In this document: positions 1-8,349 of the stretch, in pieces
Numbering within the stretch: the stretch's first letter is position 1
Layout of the letters: each line of letters begins with the position of its first letter
Assembly (NCBI GenBank): GCA_947626845.1
Contig: CANQTW010000002.1
Span: 96,738 to 160,737, forward strand
Length of the DNA: 64,000 nucleotides
Direction of reading: 5' to 3'
DNA from: an uncultured Oscillospiraceae bacterium
GTDB taxonomy: Bacteria; Bacillota; Clostridia; Oscillospirales; Oscillospiraceae
Notes under the pieces: generated by a model
What the model was told of the DNA's origin: nothing
The model's database searches: none
The model's input: only the letters and a program-made list of their open reading frames with translations
Made by a program: the position numbers and the translations under genes

Positions 1-864
1 CACCATTTGAGCGCCGCACTTGCCGCAGAAAAGTTTTGTTGTCAGCAAATACCGCTCGTCCGCTTTTGCCGCCGCCGGGGTCTTCTGATTTTTCGTCAGC
101 CGCTCCCGTGCCCGGTCAAATATGTCCTGCGGGACTATCGCCGGAATGCCGCCGGGAATAACAATGTCGCCGTACTTGTATTCGCCTATGTATTTGCGAT
201 TTTTAAGCATGGCGGCCAATGTGGTGTAGGTGAACGGGAAGCCCTTTTTCGTGGTCAGTCCTCGCGCGTTGAGGTCGTCCCGGAGCTTCTTCAAATCCTC
301 GCCCTCGGCGTATCTTTTAAAGATTTCCAGAACGACAGGGGCCTCGGCGGGTTCAATGTCCAGCTTTTTGGTGGAGCCGTTGAGAACGTAACCAAGGGGC
401 GCGGTGCTTCCGTTGTTCATGCCCTTTAATGCGTTCTCTTTCTGTCCGCGCCGTATCTTTTCCGAAAGCTCCGCGCTGTAATATTCCGCCATACCTTCCA
501 ACATGGCCTCCAGAATGATGCCCTCCGGCCCGCTGGTGATGCCCTCGGTGGCAGACACGACCTTGACGCCGTTCTTTTTTAGGATGTGTTTATAATGGGC
601 GCTGTCATAGCGGTCACGGGCGAAGCGGTCAAGCTTCCACACAAGGACGGTATCAAAAAGCCCTTTGCCGCTGTCGTTTATCATCTTGAGAAAATCAAGG
701 CGCTTCTCCGTGTCCTTGGAGGCCGACAAAGCGCGGTCAATATAGGAGCCGACAACCGTTATATCGTTGCGCTTGGCGTACTCCGTACACTCGCGGATTT
801 GTCCCTCGATGCTGGCCTCCCTCTGCCTGTCCGATGAAAACCGGGCGTAAATTACGGCGTTCAT
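1..864 (-). CDS. Large serine recombinase (C-terminus outside window)
   Basis: Site-specific DNA integrase/resolvase of the large serine family. The N-terminus reads MNAVIYARFSSDRQ, giving the nucleophile Ser10 in the YARFS motif. The resolvase-domain motif LVWKLDRFARDR follows, then the recombinase domain (KKLRDDLNARG region) and the start of the zinc-ribbon domain (LFCGKCGAQM) where the window ends. The start codon overlaps the stop of the upstream XRE gene (ATGA), so the two are translationally coupled. About 288 codons are visible of an expected 450-550. It is the likely integrase of the element to its right. Confidence 0.9.
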   Translation of the reverse strand, partial: MNAVIYARFSSDRQREASIEGQIRECTEYAKRNDITVVGSYIDRALSASKDTEKRLDFLKMINDSGKGLFDTVLVWKLDRFARDRYDSAHYKHILKKNGVKVVSATEGITSGPEGIILEAMLEGMAEYYSAELSEKIRRGQKENALKGMNNGSTAPLGYVLNGSTKKLDIEPAEAPVVLEIFKRYAEGEDLKKLRDDLNARGLTTKKGFPFTYTTLAAMLKNRKYIGEYKYGDIVIPGGIPAIVPQDIFDRARERLTKNQKTPAAAKADERYLLTTKLFCGKCGAQMV

Positions 865-1217
865 TTATCTGCCTCCTCCATCATTTTAATGAGTGCGTTT
901 TTCAGTTTTTCATTATAGGGCGAATTGGGTTCAAAGCACATTTCAATAAACCGCTTCATTTCCTCGCCGCTGGCTCTTGCCCTCGGCTTGTATTCATACA
1001 GTTTCCCCTGTGGCTGGTCCGTCCGGCAACAGAGATAATCAAGGGAAACGTCAAAGTAATCAGCCCACCAAACAAGGATTTTCACTGACGGCGCGGTCTT
1101 CCCTGTCTCCATTCGGGCTATTGTAGTCTGATTTGTCCCGCACAGCTTGGCGATTTCCGCTTGTGTTATCTGCGCTCTTTCCCGGAGCGACTTCATTCGA
1201 TGGCCTATCTCTGTCAT
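861..1217 (-). CDS. XRE-family transcriptional regulator
   Basis: DNA-binding regulator of 118 residues. The N-terminal helix-turn-helix (about residues 5-60) contains the typical QAEIAKLCGTNQTTIARME and a Phe/Leu-rich fifth helix (YFDVSLDYLCC). The C-terminus is variable. The ATG at 1217 is chosen because AGGGGG lies just upstream; a longer in-frame reading has no good ribosome site. It is coupled by ATGA overlap to the serine recombinase and probably controls its own promoter and integrase expression. Confidence 0.85.
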   Translation of the reverse strand: MTEIGHRMKSLRERAQITQAEIAKLCGTNQTTIARMETGKTAPSVKILVWWADYFDVSLDYLCCRTDQPQGKLYEYKPRARASGEEMKRFIEMCFEPNSPYNEKLKNALIKMMEEADK

Positions 1218-1241
1218 ATAAAGGCCCCCTTTCTGAATTTT

Positions 1242-1270
1242 ATTATAGCATATTTGCACGGGATAGTCAA
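1242..1270 (-). promoter_or_regulatory. Sigma-A promoter for the XRE-recombinase pair
   Basis: On the minus strand TTGACT (1270-1265) is followed after exactly 17 bases by TATAAT (1247-1242), 25 bases ahead of the XRE start. AGCATATT-type repeats next to the -10 are candidate operator half-sites for the encoded XRE protein (inference). Confidence 0.7.
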
Positions 1271-1518
1271 TGCTAAAACAGCATATTATCAAATCAATTT
1301 TCGCCCCATGCCCCGCAGGGCATAGAGCGACAGCAATTCTAATTGCGATGGAGCGTGACAAAACCTTATTCCCCGCATTGCACCCGGCCCCGATGCGCTC
1401 CAAGGCTTGAGCCGTGGCGGGGTGACCGACTTTCATGTGAGCAGACTTCCATGTTACTTTGCTAACAACAACGGGGGCAGGTTATCGCGCGCTTGTGAAT
1501 ATCCTACCCCCGCGATTT

Positions 1519-2250
1519 TTACCAGCCCCGGCTGTGCCTCTCCCGGTCCCGCGCCTCCTCGATGGCAACAAGGCGTTCCTGCGCCTGCCTTGCCTTTTTG
1601 GCCTCGTTCAAGGCCTCTTTCTCGTTGCCAAGGCGTTCCCTTTCTATCCGCGCCATTTCTTTGTTATGCTCCTCCTGCTCACGGCGCAATAGTATGACCT
1701 CTCTCATTGCCGGGTCAAGAGACGCAAGGTAGAGATTATCTATACTCCGGTAATACACCCGCGCTTTTTCCTCAAAATCCGCTCCGCGCCGGTTGATTTG
1801 CTCCGCTATGGGGGCAATGAAATCGTTGTATTTTTTCCGCGCTAGCCGCTCACTGGCCGTCATAAGGAGCATGACCGGAATTATTACGATTATGGCCAAC
1901 AGCAATAACGGCGAGAAATATTTCCGCATTATCAACGGGAGATTATTGTCAAAAATAATATCAATTATCGTGATAAGCCCGATTATTTTTCCGACGTTGA
2001 ACCAGCGCGCTTTTTTCATATGACACGTTTCCCATTGGGCAAAGAGGCTCGCCTCCCTCTCCCTTACGGGGCCGGTTATGCCCGCTATGTCGCTTTTATA
2101 ACCGGCCTTTTCGACGTCTAAGAGTCTCAGCTGTTTGCTTACTCCGCTTACATTGATATTGCTTTTCCCGTAGCCTTGCGTTTTGTTGTATTGCGTAAAA
2201 TAGTACACCTTATCAAGGTCATACCGGGCAGGCTTTTTACTCGTTCTCAT
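1519..2250 (-). CDS. Membrane protein with C-terminal coiled coil, unknown function
   Basis: 243 residues. Two hydrophobic segments lie at about 85-101 and 113-131, separated by a short charged stretch. The last 60 residues are Glu/Lys/Arg-rich with heptad character (EEHNKEMARIERERLGNEK), predicting a coiled coil. GGAGG stands four bases ahead of the ATG. I do not recognise the family. Its position next to an acidic membrane-anchored protein and the integrase suggests an element maintenance or envelope function, but nothing proves that. Confidence 0.7.
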   Translation of the reverse strand: MRTSKKPARYDLDKVYYFTQYNKTQGYGKSNINVSGVSKQLRLLDVEKAGYKSDIAGITGPVREREASLFAQWETCHMKKARWFNVGKIIGLITIIDIIFDNNLPLIMRKYFSPLLLLAIIVIIPVMLLMTASERLARKKYNDFIAPIAEQINRRGADFEEKARVYYRSIDNLYLASLDPAMREVILLRREQEEHNKEMARIERERLGNEKEALNEAKKARQAQERLVAIEEARDRERHSRGW

Positions 2251-2311
2251 ACTTCCTCCGTATCCCAGTGCGCCAATTTATTACGCTGTCTTTACGGCAA
2301 ATAGACAGCCA

Positions 2312-3028
2312 TTATTTATAAACGGAGGGGTCGTCACCCCATTCAAAATCGGGATCATTCATTTTATCCCTAATTCTCTGTGCAAGCTCACTATTATCGT
2401 CATTAGCATCAACGACTTCTATAGGAGCTTCCATCTGTTCACGGAGCCAGTCAGGGATCTCAAACTCGGTGTTCTCCATGGGGTCCTCCGGCTCGTAGTT
2501 TTCCTCCGGGTCAGGCGCTTGACCTCCCGCGGCGTTGCTCTCAATATTGTTTTTGCCCTCGCTGGGGGCGCTGGGCTGGGGCGCGTTGGCTTCGGGCTGG
2601 GTAGCCTCCGGCACAGTGGGCTCGGTCTGCGTGTCCTGCTGTTCCTCCTGCTCCGGCTCAACCGGGCTTTGCTCACTCTCGGAAGGAGCAGTGGCGTCGT
2701 TGTTTATTTGGTTCTCGTTCTCCGTGCCGTCTTGAGCGTCCTTCGTTTCAATGTCGCCCTTCTCGCCGGAGCTGTCCGCCGGGGCCTTTTCGTCAGGTGG
2801 TGTGACCGCGCTATCTCCGTCCCCGTCGTCCTGATTTTCGGGCGTATTATCTGATGTGGTCGTCACAACACCTCCGGCCAGATTTGCGCCGTCGCTCTCC
2901 GTGCTCTCTTTAACCGGCTCGTCCGCCTTCCCAATATCACCGCCGCTGAGGTTAGGAAAAACTATGACGGCAATCAGACATACGGCAACTAAGGTTCCGG
3001 CCAGAGCAATCAGATTTTTCTTGCTCAT
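2312..3028 (-). CDS. Membrane-anchored acidic low-complexity protein
   Basis: 238 residues. Residues 7-25 are one hydrophobic segment (IALAGTLVAVCLIAVIVF), a signal anchor. The next 150 residues are almost entirely Asp, Glu, Pro, Thr, Gln and Ala (a PEPEQEEQQ style linker), and a short conserved-looking acidic tail (MNDPDFEWGDDP) ends it. It resembles the single-pass, disordered-stalk proteins encoded by clostridial integrative elements (DUF6550-like, recalled from memory, not tested). GGAGGG precedes the start. The likely location is the outer face of the membrane. Confidence 0.7.
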   Translation of the reverse strand: MSKKNLIALAGTLVAVCLIAVIVFPNLSGGDIGKADEPVKESTESDGANLAGGVVTTTSDNTPENQDDGDGDSAVTPPDEKAPADSSGEKGDIETKDAQDGTENENQINNDATAPSESEQSPVEPEQEEQQDTQTEPTVPEATQPEANAPQPSAPSEGKNNIESNAAGGQAPDPEENYEPEDPMENTEFEIPDWLREQMEAPIEVVDANDDNSELAQRIRDKMNDPDFEWGDDPSVYK

Positions 3029-3169
3029 AATTTACCCTCCGTTTCTTTCTGTACACTGAAATAAGTTTTTAGAAACATCTAAACAGTAGATATTTCTTTA
3101 TACAGACGATTATAACACAGAGAAAAATCAATTACAATAGTAAATATCTCGTGTTTGGAGATTTTTACT
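3029..3169. promoter_or_regulatory. Divergent control region with 8-bp inverted repeat
   Basis: AT-rich intergenic region between the leftward membrane protein and the rightward XRE gene. AGATATTT at 3088-3095 is repeated in inverted orientation as AAATATCT at 3142-3149, the second copy ending about 20 bases before the XRE start. This fits a dimeric repressor operator pair; assignment to the neighbouring XRE protein is inference. Confidence 0.4.
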
Positions 3170-3538
3170 ATGAACATTGAACTCAACTATAAATTGATAG
3201 GACAGCGATTGCGGGCTATACGGAAGTCGAGGGGGCTTACACAGGAGGAGCTGGCAGAACGAGCCGATATATCCCCTCAGCATTGTAGTGGTGCAGAAAA
3301 CGGTAGCGCCAAAATATCTCTACCAGCCCTTATAAGAGTGTGCAACGCCCTTGATGCTACCCCCGATGAAATCCTGATGGACTCCGTTAAAAAGCCTTCG
3401 CCGATGATGGTGCAAAAGGACATTGCCAATGTTTTCGCAGATTGCACGGCCGACGAGGTATTTCTTATGCTATCTCAGGCAAGGAGCTTGAAGGAGGCGC
3501 TGAGAGCAGTACACTTGAAAAAAGATAAGCAGTGTTAA
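3170..3538 (+). CDS. XRE-family transcriptional regulator
   Basis: 122 residues. The helix-turn-helix covers about residues 8-62 (RLRAIRKSRGLTQEELAERA, then a Q-S/A-E-N recognition-helix pattern). A short C-terminal helix follows. The ATG at 3170 is preferred over the upstream TTG because GGAG at 3157-3160 is correctly spaced. It is the first gene of the rightward operon and overlooks the divergent control region, so it may be the element's main switch. Confidence 0.85.
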   Translation: MNIELNYKLIGQRLRAIRKSRGLTQEELAERADISPQHCSGAENGSAKISLPALIRVCNALDATPDEILMDSVKKPSPMMVQKDIANVFADCTADEVFLMLSQARSLKEALRAVHLKKDKQC

Positions 3539-3567
3539 GTGTTTTTATCATAGGAGGCAGTAAAACG

Positions 3568-4212
3568 ATGGAAGAAAGCATAAACTTAAACGATATTGGT
3601 GCAGAAATAGGGGGAAAGATTGAGGCCTTAATGGAAGAGGCAAACGAAAAGCAAAAAGACCTTGCAAGTTATGCTAATATTTCATATTATGCTCTGGGTA
3701 AAATTAAAAATGGTAATCAGGCAATAAATCCTGAGCAACTAATTAGTATTGCTAAGCACTATAATGTCTCTACGGATTATCTTTTGGGCCTTACCGAAGA
3801 AAAGAACATACACATGAGTATCGTAAAATATCTTTACGATCACATTGAAATATCTAAAGGAAAGCATCCGAAGGGAAAAGATGTTTTCAGCTCGAATGAT
3901 TTAGAGAGATTTTTTAGCAAAAAAGGATTTGGAATGAGGCTATCCCAAGAGATTGTACATTTACTTTGTTCCGTTGCGAATTTACAACGTGTAGGTTCCG
4001 AATTGAAAAAGTCGGAACTTATTGAAAGAATTGAAAATATTTCAAGAGAATATAATTCGTGTTGTACCTCAAAAGACCACTCAAAAAGCGCATTTTATCG
4101 TTTGTTGAGTGAGCATGATTTAACAGAAGCTGTTGAGAAGCACATAGACAACGCAAAAGAGCTTAAATCATTGCTTAATTCTTCTTTTGAAGACGTTCAA
4201 TCAGATGAATAA
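3568..4212 (+). CDS. XRE-family regulator with long C-terminal domain
   Basis: 214 residues. The N-terminal helix-turn-helix (about 10-70, KQKDLASYANISYYALGKIK) ends in the common TDYLLGL helix. The 140-residue C-terminal domain is Lys/Glu/Ser-rich and unrecognised. AGGAGG stands 11 bases upstream of the ATG. The gene is markedly more AT-rich than the prophage genes later in the window, which suggests a different origin. A strong hairpin follows the stop codon. Confidence 0.8.
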   Translation: MEESINLNDIGAEIGGKIEALMEEANEKQKDLASYANISYYALGKIKNGNQAINPEQLISIAKHYNVSTDYLLGLTEEKNIHMSIVKYLYDHIEISKGKHPKGKDVFSSNDLERFFSKKGFGMRLSQEIVHLLCSVANLQRVGSELKKSELIERIENISREYNSCCTSKDHSKSAFYRLLSEHDLTEAVEKHIDNAKELKSLLNSSFEDVQSDE

Positions 4213-4251
4213 AAACAACGCTCAAAACCACCAACTGGTTTTGAGCGTTGT
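4213..4251. terminator. Strong 16-bp hairpin terminator
   Basis: A perfect 16-bp stem (4215-4230 with 4236-4251) encloses a 5-base loop directly after the XRE stop. On the minus strand it is followed by TTTTTATTC, a proper T-tract. On the plus strand the T-tract is weak, so it may work mainly leftward or as an RNA 3'-end stabiliser. Confidence 0.65.
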
Positions 4252-4422
4252 TGTATCTAAAGCAGTGGTGAATAAATGCAAGACGCGAAATCCGCAACTT
4301 GTTTCTGTTTTTGCCAATTTCAACACATTGTCTCAAAAATGTGCTATTCTCATTGCATCAGCTGATAAACGAGGCCTCCACGACTTTAAAAAAATTAAAA
4401 AATTAAAAGGAGAAAACATTTT

Positions 4423-4620
4423 ATGAAAAATGAAAAAACATGCCTTTACCTGTTGAATGTTGAAGGCCGCCGTTTGGCGCTCTGGGCCAATGAGGAAAAC
4501 TATTCTCGCTTTTTAGAAGGAGACGAAAATGCGATATTCACCGCTTTTGACCTGGAAACTGGAACAGATTTGCGTATTGAATTTAAGGACGGTATGTTAG
4601 AACAGATTGTGAGCTTCTGA
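4423..4620 (+). CDS. Small conserved-looking protein, unknown function
   Basis: 65 residues without membrane segments or Cys motifs; acidic, with a compact alpha/beta pattern (YLLNVEGRRLALWANEENY). AAAGGAG is ideally placed before the ATG. A GC-rich hairpin (GGGGCG/CGCCCC, 4628-4653) lies between it and the next gene. I do not recognise the family. Confidence 0.6.
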   Translation: MKNEKTCLYLLNVEGRRLALWANEENYSRFLEGDENAIFTAFDLETGTDLRIEFKDGMLEQIVSF

Positions 4621-4690
4621 ATATGCTCCGGGGCGGGGGTTTTAACTCTCGCCCCACTCAACAGAAAACGAATTTGGAGGCGATTATTTA

Positions 4691-5161
4691 ATGATGCCAA
4701 AGTATATTTCTAACGACCCAATTCTTACCAAAAAGGAAATTGAAGAATTTAACCAACACTATGCCATGCTTTGCGGCGTTGCCGCAAGTTATGGGGAAAT
4801 CATTCAAGAGCTTATGAAGAGAAAGAATATTGACCCTAAAAAAGCTGAATTTTTGACTGGGTTAAATTACGTTCAATTTAAAAACCTTGATAAGCCCGGC
4901 GGAGCTATCCAGAAGCGGTTTGTAATTTCAGTCGCCATCGGCTTCGAGTTGGACTTTGACATAACCGAGTGCATCTTAAAAAGCTGCGGGCTGTGCCTAA
5001 ATTCTAATGACCGCGTTGATAGAGCCTATATTTATATTTTGGAAAATCATAAAGGAAGGGACATTGACGAATGTAACATGGTTTTATCTCAGTTGGGTGT
5101 TCCCGGAAACGCTATGCTTGGCGAATTGGAGCGCGGCGAATACACTAAGCGCAAGAAATAA
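4691..5161 (+). CDS. Hypothetical element protein, possibly HTH-like
   Basis: 156 residues, soluble. The middle (about 30-95) has an XRE-like helical spacing (LMKRKNIDPKKAEFLTGLNYVQF, then LDFDITECILKSCGL), so it may be a divergent DNA-binding or antitoxin-type protein; this is only a pattern impression. Tandem ATGs at 4691 and 4694 leave the start ambiguous by one codon; GGAGG lies about 10 bases upstream. A clear terminator follows. Confidence 0.65.
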   Translation: MMPKYISNDPILTKKEIEEFNQHYAMLCGVAASYGEIIQELMKRKNIDPKKAEFLTGLNYVQFKNLDKPGGAIQKRFVISVAIGFELDFDITECILKSCGLCLNSNDRVDRAYIYILENHKGRDIDECNMVLSQLGVPGNAMLGELERGEYTKRKK

Positions 5162-5174
5162 GTTAAAATTCATC

Positions 5175-5206
5175 AGCCGCACACTTTTTTGTGTGCGGCT
5201 TTTTTC
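5175..5206 (+). terminator. Rho-independent terminator
   Basis: AGCCGCACAC (5175-5184) pairs with GTGTGCGGCT (5191-5200) around a T6 loop and is followed by a T-tract. It closes the regulator operon. Confidence 0.9.
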
Positions 5207-5384
5207 GTTAAAAAAGGAAAAAGCCTGACATTTTAGGAGTTTTCGAACCATCTAATTTGAAAAGCCGCGAAAACAGCGAAATTTATTTTTTTCAGTGAAA
5301 AATGACGCTAGAAAATATCTGCGCTAAAATACGAACATCTCAGGCGGCCGACCGGGAAAATTCATTTTGAAAGGAAAAAATAAT

Positions 5385-5744
5385 ATGCCTCGTCGAATTA
5401 CTTCTACTCTCCCCTCTGTCAACGCGGATCTTGACGTGGTCATCCTATGTGAAAAATCCCCCATCTACTCTTTTGCCGATGGAAAGAGAACATCAGATAC
5501 ACCAATAGGGACCCGTCTTACCGTTGCGTTGCCGGGGGCGCGGATGGCCCCGCTATCGGTAAGATTTGACAACGCAGACCCGTTGCCAAAAATTAGTGAT
5601 GAATATCTCAGGGAATCTTTGGAAGCCTGCAAGTTTTTGTATGCCACCCTGCCCGACTGTGAAGTCACACTCTATCCCTCTGCCAATGGAATTGGCATGA
5701 CCGCAGTTGGGAAAAGTGTCCAGCTCGTCGATCTGGAAAAATAA
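5385..5744 (+). CDS. Small hypothetical protein upstream of the coupling ATPase
   Basis: 119 residues, soluble, mixed alpha/beta, no motif I recognise. The ATG at 5385 follows AAAGGAAAAAATA; the in-frame TTG further upstream lacks a ribosome site. It occupies the place of the small YdcP/Orf22-23-type proteins that precede the FtsK-like ATPase in Tn916/ICEBs1 relatives, but I see no sequence match to them. Confidence 0.65.
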   Translation: MPRRITSTLPSVNADLDVVILCEKSPIYSFADGKRTSDTPIGTRLTVALPGARMAPLSVRFDNADPLPKISDEYLRESLEACKFLYATLPDCEVTLYPSANGIGMTAVGKSVQLVDLEK

Positions 5745-5750
5745 GCCTAT

Positions 5751-5778
5751 GAGGAGTGGGGCAAGTCCCCCACTCCTC
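5751..5778 (+). other. Stable hairpin ahead of the FtsK-like gene
   Basis: GAGGAGTGGGG (5751-5761) pairs perfectly with CCCCACTCCTC (5768-5778) over 11 bp, just before the TTGGAGG ribosome site of the next gene. There is no T-tract. It could be an attenuator or an mRNA processing/stability element; the left arm itself contains GAGGAG. Confidence 0.5.
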
Positions 5779-5793
5779 CTTTGGAGGAAAAAT

Positions 5794-6870
5794 ATGAAAG
5801 AATTATTCGTTTTTGTTCTCTCCCTTTGGGGAGGGCGGTTCTGGAAAGTTTCAGCAGCGCTCCTTTGCGTTGTGTTTTTGCTTGGTATCGCTGCTGCTAT
5901 CCGCTGTCCGCCCTGGTATCGGCTGCGCTGGTGCCGTGGGATGGAGCAGATAGGAATGTATAATGCGGAGGGGTCCACGCCGTTCCTACTCTCCGTCCGA
6001 AAGGATCGGCATAAAGCTCACGGAAGAATATTGACAGTTCGTAATTTTGGCCTGTCTGTTGAGTATATTGATAATAAGGTCCCTGAACTTGAGGCCGTTC
6101 TGAACGGGAAAATTTACGCAATCGAGTATGGAAGAAATACAAAGAGTACACGGATTTTCCTGTTACCCCACCGTTATGTTCAGCCAACATTGATTTCGGC
6201 ACATTCCCAAGAGCTTGTCAAGGTCCCGAATTTCCTTGTAGTAGGAAAAACCGGAAGCGGCAAGTCATACGCGCTCACTGTTTTATTGGCGTTATTTGCC
6301 CATGCTGACAGGAATACAAAAATTTTTATTTGCGATTACAAAAATAGCTTTACGCAATTTGCGAGTACACCGCACTTTTTTGGCTACAAAGATTCTGTAA
6401 AGGGGATTATGGAGGTCTACGATATTTTTACAGAGAGGCTTTCCGCCCCGGAAAATAAGCGCGACAAAACGCCGGTGGTCCTTATGGTGGACGAATATGG
6501 CGCTCTTGTCTCCGCCCAGGACAGGAAAACAGCCGACGAGATAAAGGCGAAAATCGGAAATATGCTATTTATGGGTCGAAGCCTGGGAATAAAGGTTCTC
6601 ATTGGAGTACAACGGGCCGATGCAAGCTATTTCCAAGCGGGGGCAAGAGATCAATTCCATGCCATTCTTGCCATGGGAAATATCTCCAAAGAGCAGAAAG
6701 AGATGCTTTTTTCGGATTTTAAACAGAAGATGACCGACAACCGGAGCCGCATACGCATAGGAGAAGGATATCTGTTGGTTGAAAGCCAGGACATCGAGCG
6801 GGTTAAGGTGGCCCCTGTCAGGGACTTCGGCGAAATCAACGCTTCAATCATTGAAGCATTGAGCCGTTGA
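5794..6870 (+). CDS. FtsK/SpoIIIE/HerA-type DNA translocase (coupling protein)
   Basis: 358 residues. An N-terminal membrane segment (about 15-37) is followed by a RecA-like ATPase domain with Walker A GKTGSGKS at 151-158 and Walker B VVLMVDEYGAL with Asp233/Glu234. It is much shorter than chromosomal FtsK. This type (YdcQ/Orf21-like) sits next to the relaxase/Rep gene in Gram-positive integrative elements and is thought to hand the relaxosome to the transfer channel. Start chosen from TTGGAGGAAAAAT. Confidence 0.85.
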   Translation: MKELFVFVLSLWGGRFWKVSAALLCVVFLLGIAAAIRCPPWYRLRWCRGMEQIGMYNAEGSTPFLLSVRKDRHKAHGRILTVRNFGLSVEYIDNKVPELEAVLNGKIYAIEYGRNTKSTRIFLLPHRYVQPTLISAHSQELVKVPNFLVVGKTGSGKSYALTVLLALFAHADRNTKIFICDYKNSFTQFASTPHFFGYKDSVKGIMEVYDIFTERLSAPENKRDKTPVVLMVDEYGALVSAQDRKTADEIKAKIGNMLFMGRSLGIKVLIGVQRADASYFQAGARDQFHAILAMGNISKEQKEMLFSDFKQKMTDNRSRIRIGEGYLLVESQDIERVKVAPVRDFGEINASIIEALSR

Positions 6871-6947
6871 CAGTTTGGGCGGGGCAGGCGGCCCAAAGCT
6901 GCCGGACCCGCCCGCCGCCGTCAGGCGGCATATTAACTTGATATTTT

Positions 6948-7946
6948 ATGAAAATCAACAGAATTGAGGACGTACACCCGCCGACTCCCGATACGGAGGT
7001 CGCTGTCAAGATCTGCGGCAATATTGCCGAGGTGCGCTATATGCGCCGTATTCCTGATGGTTGTCCCATCCAAAAGCTCAGCGACAAGCTCTACCTTGAC
7101 ATAAGAACGGGTGAGGTCAAGGAAATGCAAAGTTCCGACAGCCGCTCCGACAATCTGACAAGCGTGGCGCAATCTCTAAAACGCCTCCGGGACCTGATAA
7201 ACGCAAATTTGACGGACCCGGAAACGGCGCTGTGGGTGACACTCACTTACGCTGAGAACATGAAGGACGCCGAAAAGCTCTATGAGGATTACCGTCGCTT
7301 TTGGCAGAGGTTCAAATACTATGCGGCAAAGGCGGAATTACCGCCTGTCGAGTACATCATAGCCGCAGAACCGCAAGCCCGTGGAGTGTGGCATTTGCAC
7401 GCGCTATTCCTCTTTGACGGTAAAGCGCCGTATATATCCAATGACACGATCAGCCAGATATGGGGCCACGGCTTCACAAAAACAAAAAGTCTAAAGGGCA
7501 TCGGCAACCCCGGTCTATACCTCACCGCGTATTTAGGTGATATGGAATTTACGGAGGCTGTGACCAGCGGAACGAAGCGGGGACGGCTGGCGGAGGTTGA
7601 AGCAAAAGACGAACAGGGCAGAAAGCAAAAGAAAGCTGTCATCAAGGGGGCAAGGCTCAAATTATATCCTCCCGGCTTCAACCTCTACCGCTGTTCCCGC
7701 GGCGTGAAGCGGCCAGTAACGCAAAGGCTCACGGAAGGAGAAGCACAGGAGCTCGTAAAAGGCTCACGGCTTACCTACGAAAAAACCGTCGCCGTCATTA
7801 GCTCGGACGGGGAAACCCAAAACATCATCAATTACCGCCAGTACGACCTAAACAGCCAAGCCCAAACAGGCGCAGACTTTGGGACGACAGAGAAAAACCC
7901 CCATCAGATGTCGTCCGCAGACGAAACCGCTAAAAACGGCGAATAA
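6948..7946 (+). CDS. HUH-superfamily rolling-circle replication protein / relaxase
   Basis: 332 residues. The HUH metal-binding motif is WHLHALF with His149 and His151, preceded by a motif-I-like LWVTLTY strand. The catalytic tyrosine motif YLTAYLGD (Tyr191 or Tyr195) follows. Such proteins nick one strand at an origin and stay covalently attached, starting rolling-circle replication or mobilization. It lies directly after the translocase gene, which fits a rep-coupling pair. GC-rich inverted repeats at 6893-6925 just upstream could be part of the nick site (inference). Confidence 0.85.
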   Translation: MKINRIEDVHPPTPDTEVAVKICGNIAEVRYMRRIPDGCPIQKLSDKLYLDIRTGEVKEMQSSDSRSDNLTSVAQSLKRLRDLINANLTDPETALWVTLTYAENMKDAEKLYEDYRRFWQRFKYYAAKAELPPVEYIIAAEPQARGVWHLHALFLFDGKAPYISNDTISQIWGHGFTKTKSLKGIGNPGLYLTAYLGDMEFTEAVTSGTKRGRLAEVEAKDEQGRKQKKAVIKGARLKLYPPGFNLYRCSRGVKRPVTQRLTEGEAQELVKGSRLTYEKTVAVISSDGETQNIINYRQYDLNSQAQTGADFGTTEKNPHQMSSADETAKNGE

Positions 7947-7969
7947 TTTCCAGAAAGAGGGTTTTTGCA

Positions 7970-8134
7970 ATGCCCGCGCTGGAGCGCGAGGATAATACAC
8001 AAGAAGTTATCCCTGATTTTGAGATAGAAACGCTTGCTCGGTGTCTGCTCCCGACCCTTCGTGATTTTTTTGAAAGTCCGGAAGGAAAGGCGGAGTTTGC
8101 CCGCTGGAAAGCAGACAGGGACAAGCAAAAATAA
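7970..8134 (+). CDS. Small protein at element right end
   Basis: 54 residues: acidic N-terminus, then an amphipathic helix ending FFESPEGKAEFARWKADRDK. AGAGGG stands ahead of the ATG. Short proteins of this look commonly lie between Rep and integrase genes in clostridial integrative elements (recalled, not checked). Role unknown. Confidence 0.6.
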   Translation: MPALEREDNTQEVIPDFEIETLARCLLPTLRDFFESPEGKAEFARWKADRDKQK

Positions 8135-8138
8135 AAAC

Positions 8139-8180
8139 ATACGGCCCCTGCCGCGATTGGCAAGGGTCGTATATTTATTA
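8139..8180 (+). terminator. Imperfect hairpin terminator
   Basis: ATACGGCCCCTGCC (8139-8152) pairs with GGCAAGGGTCGTAT (8159-8172) with one wobble and one mismatch, then ATTTATTATT. It closes the rightward operon. Confidence 0.6.
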
Positions 8181-8208
8181 TTCATAAGCGCTCAGATAAA
8201 TGACAAAC

Positions 8209-8240
8209 CCGAACCCGTCCCCGACGGGGAAAAGGTTCGG
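8209..8240 (-). terminator. Hairpin downstream of tRNA-Tyr
   Basis: CCGAACC and GGTTCGG enclose an inner CCCC/GGGG stem. It lies 13 bases beyond the tRNA-Tyr 3' end, so it probably terminates the leftward tRNA transcript. Confidence 0.5.
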
Positions 8241-8252
8241 ATTAGTCTTGTT

Positions 8253-8337
8253 TGGTGGAGGAGGGTGGATTCGAACCACCGAAGGCATCGCCAGCAGATT
8301 TACAGTCTGTCCCCTTTGGCCACTCGGGAACTCCTCC
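8253..8337 (-). tRNA. tRNA-Tyr (GTA)
   Basis: 85 nt with an encoded CCA (8253-8255). The acceptor stem GGAGGAG/CTCCTCC is perfect, the anticodon loop reads CTGTAAA (anticodon GTA), a long variable arm marks a class II bacterial tRNA-Tyr, and the T loop is TTCGAAT. Complete. Confidence 0.95.
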
Positions 8338-8349
8338 ATATTCAGTTTC

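Larger units (their letters stand above)
1..8180. mobile_element. Integrative mobilizable element with serine recombinase, FtsK-like ATPase and HUH Rep
   Basis: Genes diverge from about 3.1 kb: recombinase, regulator and membrane proteins to the left, regulators, coupling ATPase and replication/relaxase protein to the right. A serine recombinase plus an FtsK/HerA ATPase next to an HUH endonuclease is the minimal set of small integrative mobilizable or rolling-circle elements of Firmicutes (family knowledge). No mating-pore genes are visible, so it probably relies on a helper. The left end lies outside the window. The right end is inferred to fall between the last small gene and the tRNA-Tyr terminator. 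Confidence 0.6.

Noticed and set aside
4187..4426. 79-codon frame across the 4.2-kb hairpin
   Set aside because: It reads through a 16-bp stem-loop and has no ribosome site of its own; non-coding.
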